Shown here one piece after another: positions 17,601-25,185 of a stretch of 34,572 bases of DNA. The notes beneath the pieces were generated by a model. It saw only the letters and a program-made list of their open reading frames with translations. It had not been told where the DNA came from and searched no databases. The position numbers were made by a program, and so were the translations under genes. The stretch lies in NCBI GenBank assembly GCA_964457365.1, contig CAYWFP010000035.1:1-34572 (forward strand), given 5' to 3'. The stretch comes from CAYWFP01 sp964457365. Its GTDB lineage: Bacteria > Planctomycetota > SZUA-567. Numbering within the stretch: position 1 is the stretch's first letter; each line of letters begins with the position of its first letter.

Positions 17601-17723
17601 CTGGCGCGAGGCCTTGCCGGTCGGGACGCGGATGGTGTTGCCGGAGCTCCGGCCGATGGTGGTCTCGTCCGCGAGTTCGTATTCCTGGGTGCGTCCTTCC
17701 CGCTCCATCACCAGTCGCGCCAT
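14649..17723 (-). CDS. FHA domain - Ser/Thr kinase - TM - extracytoplasmic domain protein
   Basis: The 1024-residue protein starts with an FHA phosphothreonine-binding domain (about 1-95; G24-R25-S26, S39-R40-x-H42, S60-N61-G62-T63). A Hanks-type kinase follows (about 107-365): glycine loop L113-G-A-G-G-M-G-S, K136, E155, catalytic H228-Q-D230-I-K-P-Q-N, D248-F-G, P-P-E at 273-275. The usual H-R-D is H-Q-D, so it is a non-RD kinase. A Pro/Ala linker leads to one membrane segment (about 408-430). Outside lie about 350 residues of helical, TPR- or coiled-coil-like sequence, then a C-terminal beta-rich domain resembling DUF1080/LamG-type sugar-binding folds. It heads the operon. The start ATG has G-G-A-G-A-A-A upstream; an in-frame ATG at 17840 would overlap the promoter. 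Confidence 0.9.
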   Translation of the reverse strand: MARLVMEREGRTQEYELADETTIGRSSGNTIRVPTGKASRQHARILRDNGGFTIEDLKSSNGTLVNDKKIAAKTRLASGDIIRIGDAQFHFIDKVEDPLIGTHLDKYHILERLGAGGMGSVYRAKQVSLGRDVAIKVMRPDLLDKPGFADNFRREAQLAASLQHPNIIGIYDFGRENDVCFFSMEFVDGENLMDRLQRAQVLPAEEVMAFAAQVVAALDYAHGKRILHQDIKPQNLMVDRAGRIKIADFGLARMMQYGENATGPTMGTPQYVPPEVVRRSPPDPRSDIYSLAATMFHLLTGRPPYNAGNASEIVRRHLEDPVPDPRSVRADVPDALAELVMRGLSKDPARRPATAAEFRQTLEELRQGGSVPAATPGAGAPPTPRRVTEKMPGSSATDSLPRVRGTRTPLIAGIVIAVGVLALLVGLFFYRDYAHKQKARRLYQQAVSHNENARPDEALELLETIVRGYRDTPVAEQARTLREEIQEERSQEKELRSEISRIRMRFQVNLLSAGEAKAQLNALFDRPGVTPEIRAEIEDTLAGIAPREADTDPDDGGEQPTFTEAEREWREVEAVAKQRLAEDKLAEAKRMVERFRDGTEDADVKIEAAKVLEQIDKRIAEYGQEKYESGHAALAAGEKAKARREWMSVLQAVPGTDWAEKVAREIEALDQDARRIFFRALRQVYDLARDLKGEAAVKVAQGLREELAGLAWAKEAGDLHQLAGGLNEFRRALNNAVIGERTSDPDDHASVLGLGLCELRVGKDGQLLAIKDEGEPKAVSWGEVSLADVARLGNYRDLTDQQRLGGAFYSLARRHLGLVKTYLKEVEFGGNYGRLRRQVEALREGRFIVERIAFEDFTRNQRWDPVAGSEEWASTAERFGTTQPGQSAAELRGLRFHVKDIAVEFRAHAEDREGQACLVLKEKKGELLAVRIQGGKVLLEFTRFGEPERVSADLPKPGQPLRLEIRDGTAVLYQEREELARLDVSRISTWNTVLRLELNDTAGWFDDIQIEEGDGPLARDGARG

Positions 17724-17760
17724 GGACGTTTCTCCATTTTCGATTGTCGGAAATGCGGAT

Positions 17761-17868
17761 AAAACGCCCGTCGCGACGGTAGGGCTCGCTAACGGGCGGG
17801 AATCGATCCGGCAACTTCGGATATATCCGTTGGCATCCAATAGTAACGTTGGGGCGGCTTTGTTGCAA
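17761..17868 (-). promoter_or_regulatory. Promoter and leader of the FHA-kinase operon
   Basis: On the minus strand: -35 TTGCAA (17868-17863), 17-nt spacer, -10 TACTAT (17845-17840). A perfect 12-bp palindrome CGGATATATCCG (17818-17829) sits just after the expected start point and could be an operator. The leader also holds a hairpin GCCCGT/ACGGGC (17766-17771 with 17792-17797), followed on the minus strand by G and TTTT, a weak attenuator-like shape, about 40 nt before the start codon. Confidence 0.65.
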
Positions 17869-17911
17869 GAATTTCACGGCGGCGGCAGACCGGGTTTTCG
17901 CCGCTTGCGAC

Positions 17912-17945
17912 AAAAAAGGAGAGCCCGGCTCGTGCCGGGCCCTCC
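17912..17945 (-). terminator. Rho-independent terminator of the porin gene
   Basis: On the minus strand a strong GC stem (GGAG-GGCCCGGC pairing with GCCGGG-CTCTCC, loop ACGA) is followed at once by six T (17917-17912). It lies about 30 nt after the porin stop codon and insulates the FHA-kinase operon from it. Confidence 0.9.
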
Positions 17946-17975
17946 GTGACTTGCGCTGCTCAGAGCGGGTATTGC

Positions 17976-19517
17976 CTAGAACGAGTAGCCGAGCCAGACC
18001 TGGAAGTAATCGGCGTTGCGCGCTTCCTCGCTCGTGTCCAGATCGACGCCGGTGACGTTGGCGATCTCGCCGGCATTGCTGCCGCGCAGATCATTGACGT
18101 ACTCGCTGTACATGGTGTGGTTCACGGTCCGCCAGTACCACTGGTGGCCGTACTCGGCGCAGAGGTCGAGGCCGTTGCCGAAGTCGTAGGTGAAGGCGAT
18201 GGAGACGGCCATGACATCCTCTTCGTCGATGTCGACCGGAATCATGTACGGGTTGGGCTGGTTGTAGTAGATATAGGAACCAGCAGCCGGCGCACCACCG
18301 ACACGGGTGAACTCATAGTCGTAGTCGGCCTGGTAGCGGAGAAAACCGAACTGGCCGTTGAAGGCATCGCCGCCCTGCGGCAGTTCGGTGTTTTCCCAGT
18401 CGTAGCGCAGGGACATGCCGAGCTTCTCGGTGATGTCGTAGTCGATACCGGCGGTAATGGTATTGGCGACGGCACCCTTGAGGTTGCCCGGGTTCCAGGT
18501 GCGAAGGTATTCCGCGTGGATCATCATCGGGATGGGCTTGAACTTGTACTTGCCGCCGACGCTCCACTCATACGCGACGCTGGTCGCGTTCTGGCCGTAG
18601 CCGACCGGGGTGCCGGTGCCGCTCGGGCTGTTTACGTTAGCATCAGCATTGTAGGCGAACTGCTGGCCTTCCGACCGGTCTTCCAGACGGATAGCGCCGG
18701 TTTCCAGGTGCAGACCCTCGATCGGGGTGTAGGTGATCGTGCCGCACATCGACTCGAAGCCGCTGTCGTTGGCCTGGCCGTCCCACGCGGTGCCGTGCGC
18801 GTCGCTGAAGACGGCAAAGTCGAACTTGAGCAGATCCTTCCAGCCGTAGCTGAGCTGCGCGCCGTACTGGTTGTCTTCCTCGCCGATGGCGTGGATGCCG
18901 CTGTGAATATTGCTCCAGAGGTCGGTGCCGCCGCCGCCGTGCGAGAAGCCGTCGGTGCCGTGGCTGCCGCCGGCCTCGTCCATGCCGTAGGGGACTTCCA
19001 TCTTACCGACCTTGAGGTCGACGCCGGTGTTGCAGATGTTCTTCCACTTCGCCCACGCTTCTTCGACGATGTCGTTGCCGCCGTAGCCGTCGGCATCCAT
19101 ACCGTTATCGTCCAGATCGAGCTTGATGTAGCCCGAAACGTCGTCGGTGAAGTAAATGTTGAACTTCAACGACATGCCGTTGTTGCGCCAGCCCGAGTCG
19201 TGCGAACGGGCCTTGGAGGCGAAGCCCGGATCTTCACGTCCGTGACGATCCTCGACGGCTTGCCAGCTGTAACCGGTCTGGACGTCGCCGCCGATCTTGA
19301 TGGTGCCCTTCTTCGCCTTGCCCATGAGGGCTTCGGGCGCGCCGCCGCCGGCCATGGCGCGCTCGGCGTCCATCGAACGACGCATTTCCTGCATTTCCTG
19401 GTTCATTTCGGCCATCTTCTTCTTCATCTCTTCAATCTCGTCGTCGCCGGCCTTGGCGTTGACGGTGACGAAGAGAAGTGCGATGGCGGCACTCACTCCC
19501 CAACGAAGCACTTTCAT
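17976..19517 (-). CDS. Outer-membrane porin-like beta-barrel protein
   Basis: The 513-residue protein has a signal peptide (about 1-23, ending V-N-A-K-A), a short coiled coil rich in Met/Glu/Lys (about 25-55), and then alternating amphipathic strands with many Tyr, Trp, Asp and Gly. The last residue is Phe in the pattern V-W-L-G-Y-S-F, the usual outer-membrane assembly signal. The coiled coil may form a trimeric stalk or contact peptidoglycan, as in S-layer-like or Omp-alpha-type porins. The substrate is not evident; it may be a general anion or solute porin. It has its own strong promoter and terminator, and a ribosome site A-A-A-G-G-A-G seven bases before the ATG, so it is probably highly expressed. 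Confidence 0.88.
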   Translation of the reverse strand: MKVLRWGVSAAIALLFVTVNAKAGDDEIEEMKKKMAEMNQEMQEMRRSMDAERAMAGGGAPEALMGKAKKGTIKIGGDVQTGYSWQAVEDRHGREDPGFASKARSHDSGWRNNGMSLKFNIYFTDDVSGYIKLDLDDNGMDADGYGGNDIVEEAWAKWKNICNTGVDLKVGKMEVPYGMDEAGGSHGTDGFSHGGGGTDLWSNIHSGIHAIGEEDNQYGAQLSYGWKDLLKFDFAVFSDAHGTAWDGQANDSGFESMCGTITYTPIEGLHLETGAIRLEDRSEGQQFAYNADANVNSPSGTGTPVGYGQNATSVAYEWSVGGKYKFKPIPMMIHAEYLRTWNPGNLKGAVANTITAGIDYDITEKLGMSLRYDWENTELPQGGDAFNGQFGFLRYQADYDYEFTRVGGAPAAGSYIYYNQPNPYMIPVDIDEEDVMAVSIAFTYDFGNGLDLCAEYGHQWYWRTVNHTMYSEYVNDLRGSNAGEIANVTGVDLDTSEEARNADYFQVWLGYSF

Positions 19518-19667
19518 CCCATTCTCCTTTACTCAAACCCTGTGGTGCCCTCAGCGGGTCACCGAAAAAACGAACTTACTCCCCTGAACCCCCGATTCTC
19601 GACATACCTCCCACGGAGCCGCGAATCAAGTTGCCGGGAATTATCCCAACCCGGCACCGATTGTCAA
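19518..19667 (-). promoter_or_regulatory. Strong promoter and leader of the porin gene
   Basis: On the minus strand: -35 TTGACA (19667-19662, full consensus), 16-nt spacer, -10 GATAAT (19645-19640). It gives a leader of about 115 nt that contains a T6 run but no strong hairpin that I can see. Confidence 0.8.
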
Positions 19668-20203
19668 TAGACTTTTTCCAAAATCTTTTACCCAAATTTT
19701 CACCAGCCTTTCAGCATTTCTCCGCGCCAGGACCGAAAAAAAACCGCACGGTCGAAGGTGGCCGCATTATGGCCGGCCCCCGGATCCTGTCACGTTAGGA
19801 AACCATTATTCGCCCCTGTCGCGAGCGATAATCGCGGTTTATATTGCTATTACGGCATTTATATCGCCCGATCTGAAGTCGTTTCGATCAACTCGGGTCA
19901 GATTTCCGGAGATAACCGAAGCGGGAAAAGCTTGCGAAAGAAAGAAAAAAGCAAAAAAAAAAGAACGGAAACCCTACGGAAAAGGCCGGAACAAAACCTT
20001 GCACCCCCTGTGTACGCGGCAAAAAAAGACGTAACGAAACGTTTGGAAGCACCCCGAAAGCAGGTTTCTTTACGCGCGCCCGGCCGTGTAACGTGTTGAC
20101 GTTACCCAATGTAAATGGCGGCGCGGACGCCGCACCCGTATGGCCCGGCCATGCCCGCAACGGCGCCGATCGCATCCTGTCGATAAAGAATCTCCGGCGT
20201 GTT
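19668..20203. other. AT-rich intergenic spacer with repeated GTAACG boxes
   Basis: This spacer is far richer in A and T than its surroundings, with long A-runs (near 19740, 19945-19965 and 20021-20027). The hexamer GTAACG occurs at 20031-20036 and 20088-20093, and inverted (CGTTAC) at 20100-20105; the last two form an inverted repeat with a 6-nt centre. Open frames here lack ribosome sites and have skewed compositions, so I call no gene. It might hold a small RNA, a regulatory site or an upstream activating region of the porin promoter; none of these is shown. Confidence 0.45.
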
Positions 20204-23200
20204 TCAGGATTGCGCCTGCTGCGCGAGCAGCGCCGTCACCTGCCGCAGCAGCTCCTGGTAGCCGAACGGCTTGGCCAGGAACGCGTCGGCGCGGGTTTCG
20301 ACCAGCCGGTCGTTGACTCCCGGGCGGCGGCGGCCGGTCATCACCAGCACCGGAACCCGGTGTTTCTCCGCCTTCAGCGCCTGCAGGAACTCGCCGCCGT
20401 CCATGATCGGCATCTGCAGATCGACCATGACCAGGTCCGGCGCCTCCTGCCGCAGCGCCTCGAGCCCCACCTTGCCGTTATGCGCGAGCACCACCTCCAG
20501 TCCGGCGCGCTCGAGCACCAACCGGATCAGTTCGCAGACGTCGGCCTCGTCGTCGACGACCAGCACGCGCCGCCCGCCCCAGCGGGCCAGCAGATCCGCC
20601 GCCGGCTGCGTCGGCGGTGCGTCCTCGGCCTGCACCACCGGCAGATAGACGGTGAAGGTCGTGCCGCGGCCCACCTCGCTTTCGACGGCAATCTCCCCAT
20701 CATGCTGCTGTACGATGGTATGGCAGACGCTGAGGCCCAGGCCGGTGCCGCGGACGGCGGCCTGCGGCGTCTCGCCGACGGCATGTTCGCCCTTGCTGCT
20801 GAAGAATGGCGTGAAGATCTGCGGCAGGTCCGCGGCGGGGATGCCGCAGCCGGTGTCGCTCACCCGCAGGAAGAGCCGGCCGGCCTCCTCGCCGGTCGCG
20901 AGAGTGATGACCTTCTCCTCCCGCCCCAGGAGCGCGTGGCCGGCGTTGATGATCAGGTTCATCGCCACCTGCCCGACAGCGCCGGTGTCCATGACCGACT
21001 CGGGCACCGACGCCAGGCGCAGGCGGAACTCCACGCCGTCGGACTCGTACTCGCGCCGGACCAGATCCAGCGTCTCGAGCACGACCTGCGAGAGCGAGGC
21101 GCCCGCGTGCGTGCCCAGCCGCCGGCGGGTGTAGACGAGCAGGTTCTCGGTGATACTGGCCGCGCGCTTGCTGGCGTTGAGGATGCGGTCGATGGCGGTG
21201 CGCGCGGACGCGGAAATTTCCGCGTCCATCTCCAGCATCTGCGTCCAGCCGAGGATGACCTGGTGCAGGTTGTTGAACTCGTGCGCCACGCCGCTGGCGA
21301 GCGTGCCCACCGCCGCCAGCCGTTCGGCGCGGATAAGCGCCTTCTCCGCTTCCTTGCGGGCGGTGATGTCGCGGGAGAACTCGGAGAATCCGACGATATT
21401 CCCGTCCTGGACGACGGGGTTGTAGGAGAACTCGAAGTAACGCACGTCGCCGGGGGCGAACTCGTGGGTGAACTCGATGCGGAAGCGCTCGCCCGCGAGC
21501 ACGCGGCGGTGGTATTCGTCCCAGCGCACGCGCTCCTGCGGATCGGGGATGAGGGTATGCGGCTTCAGGCCCGGGCGCATCTTCACGCCGAGGGCGAACT
21601 CGATCATGCCCGCGTAGGCGCTGTTGAAGATAATCGGCTTGCCCTCGTTGTCGCAGAAGAGGATGTACCCGTCGAGATTCTCCACCAGCGCCAGCAGGTT
21701 GGCGCGGGACTTCTGGATCTCCGCCTCGGCGCGTTTGGCCTCGGTGATATCGAGGATAATGCCGTTGTAGTAGGTCGCGCGCCCCGCCTCGTCCAGCACC
21801 GGCACCGAGATCGTGCGCAGCCAGCGCGTATCCTCCGCCAGCACCACGCGGAACTCCTGTTCGAAATGGCGCGCTTCGACGATGGCTTCCCGGCTGGCGC
21901 GGAGCATGACCTCGCGGTCCTCGGGGTGGATGTTGGCATGCCAGGCCGGGAAGTCGTTCAGGTCGACCCCGCCGAGCATCCGGTCGAGCGAATCGCTGAC
22001 GAAGACGATCCCGGTGTCGAGGCGATTGTCCGGATCGACCGCGAGACGAAAGATCGCGAAGCCCTCGGCGTGGCGCATCAGCGAACGGAAATGCTCGCGC
22101 TCGGCCTCCAGTTCCGCGGTGCGTTCCCGGACGCGCTGCTCCAGCGTCGCCAGCGCCTGCTGCAGATCCTCCTCCGTCCGCTTGCGCTCGGCGATGTCCT
22201 GGATGAAGGCGAAGACGTAATCCTCGCCACGGAAGCGGATGTAGTCGGCATGGATTTCGATGGGAATGATGCGGCCGTCGCGGGCCTGCATCTGGCGTTC
22301 CATGGTCATCGCGCCATAGCTCTTCAAACGCTCCACCCACGCCGCCCAGGCCGGGCCGTCGAGTTCGGGATTCAACTCCTCCACCTTCATGCGCAGGAGC
22401 TCGCCCGAGCTGTAGCCCAGCGTCCGGCTGGCCGCGTCGTTGGCGTAGCGGATCCGCCCGTCGGGCGAGACCCAGAAGACCGAAACCTCGGTGCGGTCCA
22501 GGGTCCGGCGCATAAGCTCCAGCCCTTCCTCGGCGGCCTTGCGCACGGTGACGTCGCGATGCACGCCGATGGCGGCGACGGGCTGGCCGTGCTCGTCGTA
22601 GCGTACGGTGCGCCAGCCGCGCAACCAGAGGTAACGGCCCTCGCGGCTGCGCACACGGAACTCCGTCTCATTCAGCTTCTCCCGCACGCCCGCGCGCACC
22701 TCGTCGGCGGGAAGCGGCGGGTGTTGCAGCGCCTTCAGGTCGTCCGGATGGGTGCGGCTCCAGACAAACCGCAAGCCCGCTTCGACGACCTGCTCGACGG
22801 GATAGCCCGTGATCCGTTCGCAGGCGGGGCTGAGATAAATGATCCGCTCGTCGCGCAGATCGACATGGAAGAAGATGTCGCGCGAGGCGTCCATCACCTC
22901 GCGCAGCCGCTCCTCGCTCGCCCGCAGCCGGTCGCAGGCTTCGCGCAGTTCCCGGGTCCGCTCGTCGACGCGGGCCTCCAGTTCCGCGACCGCGCGCTTG
23001 CGCTCGGTCACGTCCATGGTCACGCCGATGACGCCGCGGATCTCCCGGTCGCCCATGAGCGGCGCGATGACGCTCTCGACGACGCGGTCCTCGCCAGCGA
23101 CGGTCGCGGAGTATTCCGAACGCACGACCTCGCCCCGCAGGACACGCGCGTCCTCCGCGCGCCAGCGCGCCTCCACCTCCGGCGGCAGCCCCAGGTCCGC

Positions 23201-23812
23201 CACGCGCTTGCCGACCACGTCGCCCCAGTTGCGGCGGCTGGTCGCGTTCTGCATGGTATAGCGGCCGTTGATGTCCATGGCGTACATGTCGAAGGGGAGG
23301 TTGTCCACGAGGGTGCGGATAAAAACGTCCCTGGCTTTCACCTCCTCCTCGGCCCGGCGCCGGTCGCCGATATCGTCGATGAGCATGGCGAAGTGACGCA
23401 CCGCGCCGGCGGCGTCGAGCAGCGGGAAGACGACCGCGTCGATATCGACCTGCCCGTCCCCGGCCTCGGGATCCAGTTCGCGCCGGTCGAAGCGCAGCTC
23501 CCGCCGCAACGCGCACTCGCCACGGCGGAGGCGGTCGAAGTCCTCGTCGGTGAAGTGGCGGCGGAAGACCGGCTCCTCGAAGAACGGATGCTGCGGCAGT
23601 TGCGCGCGGCGGAAATAGCGCTTGACCGCGCGATTGCCGCGGAGCGGATACCCCTCGGCGTCGGTGATGCCGATGGCCAGCGGATTGAGATCGATCAGCC
23701 CGTCGAGGAGCTGGCGCAGGCGATCCGTCTCCGCGCGCGCCTCGGCCAGTTCCGCCCGTGCCTGGCGCAACTGCTCGCGCAGCAGCGCCGCGTCTTCCGT
23801 CTCGCAACTCAT
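20204..23812 (-). CDS. Hybrid histidine kinase with about six PAS domains and a C-terminal receiver
   Basis: The 1202-residue protein has no membrane segment, so it is a cytoplasmic sensor. A short N-terminal coiled coil is followed by about six PAS/PAC modules, several ending in the D-I-T-x-x-K/R-x-A-E signature. The kinase core has H844 in G-V-A-H-E-F-N-N, an N-box (N-L-I-I-N-A-G), G1 (D-T-G-C-G-I-P) and G2 (G-T-G-L-G-L). A receiver follows with D1087/D1088, phospho-acceptor D1131 (V-D-L-Q-M-P) and K1181. No response regulator or phosphotransfer protein is adjacent, so its output partner is elsewhere. The many PAS domains suggest integration of several small-molecule or redox cues. It has its own promoter. 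Confidence 0.93.
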   Translation of the reverse strand: MSCETEDAALLREQLRQARAELAEARAETDRLRQLLDGLIDLNPLAIGITDAEGYPLRGNRAVKRYFRRAQLPQHPFFEEPVFRRHFTDEDFDRLRRGECALRRELRFDRRELDPEAGDGQVDIDAVVFPLLDAAGAVRHFAMLIDDIGDRRRAEEEVKARDVFIRTLVDNLPFDMYAMDINGRYTMQNATSRRNWGDVVGKRVADLGLPPEVEARWRAEDARVLRGEVVRSEYSATVAGEDRVVESVIAPLMGDREIRGVIGVTMDVTERKRAVAELEARVDERTRELREACDRLRASEERLREVMDASRDIFFHVDLRDERIIYLSPACERITGYPVEQVVEAGLRFVWSRTHPDDLKALQHPPLPADEVRAGVREKLNETEFRVRSREGRYLWLRGWRTVRYDEHGQPVAAIGVHRDVTVRKAAEEGLELMRRTLDRTEVSVFWVSPDGRIRYANDAASRTLGYSSGELLRMKVEELNPELDGPAWAAWVERLKSYGAMTMERQMQARDGRIIPIEIHADYIRFRGEDYVFAFIQDIAERKRTEEDLQQALATLEQRVRERTAELEAEREHFRSLMRHAEGFAIFRLAVDPDNRLDTGIVFVSDSLDRMLGGVDLNDFPAWHANIHPEDREVMLRASREAIVEARHFEQEFRVVLAEDTRWLRTISVPVLDEAGRATYYNGIILDITEAKRAEAEIQKSRANLLALVENLDGYILFCDNEGKPIIFNSAYAGMIEFALGVKMRPGLKPHTLIPDPQERVRWDEYHRRVLAGERFRIEFTHEFAPGDVRYFEFSYNPVVQDGNIVGFSEFSRDITARKEAEKALIRAERLAAVGTLASGVAHEFNNLHQVILGWTQMLEMDAEISASARTAIDRILNASKRAASITENLLVYTRRRLGTHAGASLSQVVLETLDLVRREYESDGVEFRLRLASVPESVMDTGAVGQVAMNLIINAGHALLGREEKVITLATGEEAGRLFLRVSDTGCGIPAADLPQIFTPFFSSKGEHAVGETPQAAVRGTGLGLSVCHTIVQQHDGEIAVESEVGRGTTFTVYLPVVQAEDAPPTQPAADLLARWGGRRVLVVDDEADVCELIRLVLERAGLEVVLAHNGKVGLEALRQEAPDLVMVDLQMPIMDGGEFLQALKAEKHRVPVLVMTGRRRPGVNDRLVETRADAFLAKPFGYQELLRQVTALLAQQAQS

Positions 23813-23881
23813 CGGCAGGTTCCCGTCAGGATGGGTACAGTCGTCATGTCGTGAAAGCCGCGCGCGCGACCTACCGCGGGC

Positions 23882-23910
23882 AAGATAGCAAACACGGGGG
23901 AAGATTACAA
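23882..23910 (-). promoter_or_regulatory. Promoter of the multi-PAS kinase gene
   Basis: On the minus strand: -35 TTGTAA (23910-23905), 17-nt spacer, -10 TATCTT (23887-23882), about 70 nt before the start codon. It lies directly upstream of the kinase and just after the ceramidase-like gene. Confidence 0.7.
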
Positions 23911-23917
23911 GCGCGCG

Positions 23918-25117
23918 TCACGCGTTCTGCGGCACGAGGCTGCCCGTCAGCGCCGCGGTCATCGCCATCAGCCGCTCGCCCGAGCCGGCCTCGACGCCAA
24001 AGCGTAACGCCTCCTCGACCTCGTGCCCCCCCTCCTCGAATGTCGAGGCTGTCGGCCAATACCCGGTATACCCGTTCGCGCAGGCGGCCAGCAGCAGCGG
24101 TCCGTCCAGACGCTGGCGCAGGTCCGTGGCCAGCTCGCCGAACGGTTCGCCCGGCAGCGCGCAGAGGTAGGCGTCGCCGATACGCCAGGCGGTGAGGTCG
24201 TATTCGAGTTCCCCGAGCGTGACCGTCTTGCCCGCGGTCAGCACCGGCCCGTCGACAGCTTGCGGCCGAATCGAGCGCGCCAGCAGGTTGACCATGCCCG
24301 CGGCGGCGAACGCGACCGGCTCGAGCTGCGCCGGGTCGGTCTGTCCGGAGACCCACGGCTGGGCGTCGCCAGCGGCGCCGAGAAAGAAGAGCGCGCGGCT
24401 CTCGGGCTCGAACTGCTCCAGCAGGCGCGCCGTCGCGCCGGGAAAATCCGCGCTGACGAGGTTGCACGCCTCGCCGAGCGTGCCCGGCTGGGCGCCGAGG
24501 CTCCAGAGAACCCACCGCCGCGGTCCGCCGTCCTGCTCGAAGAGGATCACCGTGCAGACCGGGTCCGCGACTCCCCGCGGCCGGAGTTCCGGGGTCTCGT
24601 CGAGATTCCAGCCGTAGCGCAGCCCGTCCTCGCTCGGCACCCGCCGGATATATCCCAGGCCCAGCGGCGCCTCGCGGACGCCCACGCGCACCGGCGTCTT
24701 CTGCGCCGCGGCCAGGATCACCGCTTCACGCAAGCGCTCTTCCAAAAAATCGGCGTAGGCGATCTCGACCGAGGCGTCGTTCGCCTCGTCGTTCCTGCCG
24801 TTGCCACGGTAGCGGGGAATCGGCGCGTGCGCCGAACGCGTGCCGGCGAGGATGACGTGTTCTATATCGGTGCGCACCAGTTCGGCCATGACGCGCCTGA
24901 GATGCCGCGCCAGCCGGGTCTCCAGCCGGCAGACGTCCACGCTGGCCAGGACGGTGACGGCCTCGGGGTCGCGCAGCACCAGCACGCGCGCGCAGAGCGG
25001 ATCGTGGACGCCGTCGTTGCCGGTGGAAAGGTTGCGCGCCCGGCGGAACGGGGCATTGGCCAACGGGACGTCGGCGTGCGGCGTGATCTCGATACTGGCG
25101 TAACCGGCGCGGAGCAT
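23918..25117 (-). CDS. Neutral/alkaline ceramidase-like protein, N-terminal-domain type
   Basis: The 399-residue protein opens with M-L-R-A-G-Y-A-S-I-E-I-T-P, the start pattern of the neutral ceramidase N-domain family (PF04734), and keeps the D-P-L-C-A-R-V-L-V-L and G-x-A-G-D segments. Zinc-dependent members hydrolyse ceramides or related amides. The usual T-H-T-H-S-A-P metal motif is replaced by T-R-S-A-H-A-P, so zinc binding or substrate may differ. There is no signal peptide and no C-terminal Ig-like domain of secreted ceramidases. Many bacterial members have unknown substrates. I chose the ATG at 25117 because G-G-G-A-G lies six bases upstream, and because the promoter (25146-25174) covers the longer in-frame starts. 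Confidence 0.8.
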   Translation of the reverse strand: MLRAGYASIEITPHADVPLANAPFRRARNLSTGNDGVHDPLCARVLVLRDPEAVTVLASVDVCRLETRLARHLRRVMAELVRTDIEHVILAGTRSAHAPIPRYRGNGRNDEANDASVEIAYADFLEERLREAVILAAAQKTPVRVGVREAPLGLGYIRRVPSEDGLRYGWNLDETPELRPRGVADPVCTVILFEQDGGPRRWVLWSLGAQPGTLGEACNLVSADFPGATARLLEQFEPESRALFFLGAAGDAQPWVSGQTDPAQLEPVAFAAAGMVNLLARSIRPQAVDGPVLTAGKTVTLGELEYDLTAWRIGDAYLCALPGEPFGELATDLRQRLDGPLLLAACANGYTGYWPTASTFEEGGHEVEEALRFGVEAGSGERLMAMTAALTGSLVPQNA

Positions 25118-25145
25118 GCGGTTCTCCCGGGAGGCGGACATCCCC

Positions 25146-25174
25146 TCCATACTCCCGCCACGGCCTCGCGTCAA
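25146..25174 (-). promoter_or_regulatory. Promoter of the ceramidase-like gene
   Basis: On the minus strand: -35 TTGACG (25174-25169), 17-nt spacer, -10 TATGGA (25151-25146). It gives a leader of about 25 nt. It lies directly downstream of the palindromic element at the murI stop. Confidence 0.7.
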
Positions 25175-25185
25175 GTCAGCTTTGG

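Noticed and set aside
12855..17762. Open plus-strand frame of about 1635 codons
   Set aside because: It is antisense to the FHA kinase and vWA protein, which have clear domains. Its composition (rich in Arg, Ala, Leu, His) is typical of GC-rich antisense frames and it has no recognisable motif.
19758..20099. Lys-rich 113-codon plus-strand frame in the AT-rich spacer
   Set aside because: No ribosome site; the Lys-rich stretch simply reflects A-runs.
20093..23854. Open plus-strand frame of about 1253 codons
   Set aside because: It is antisense to the multi-PAS kinase and has no domain motifs; it is a GC-content artefact.
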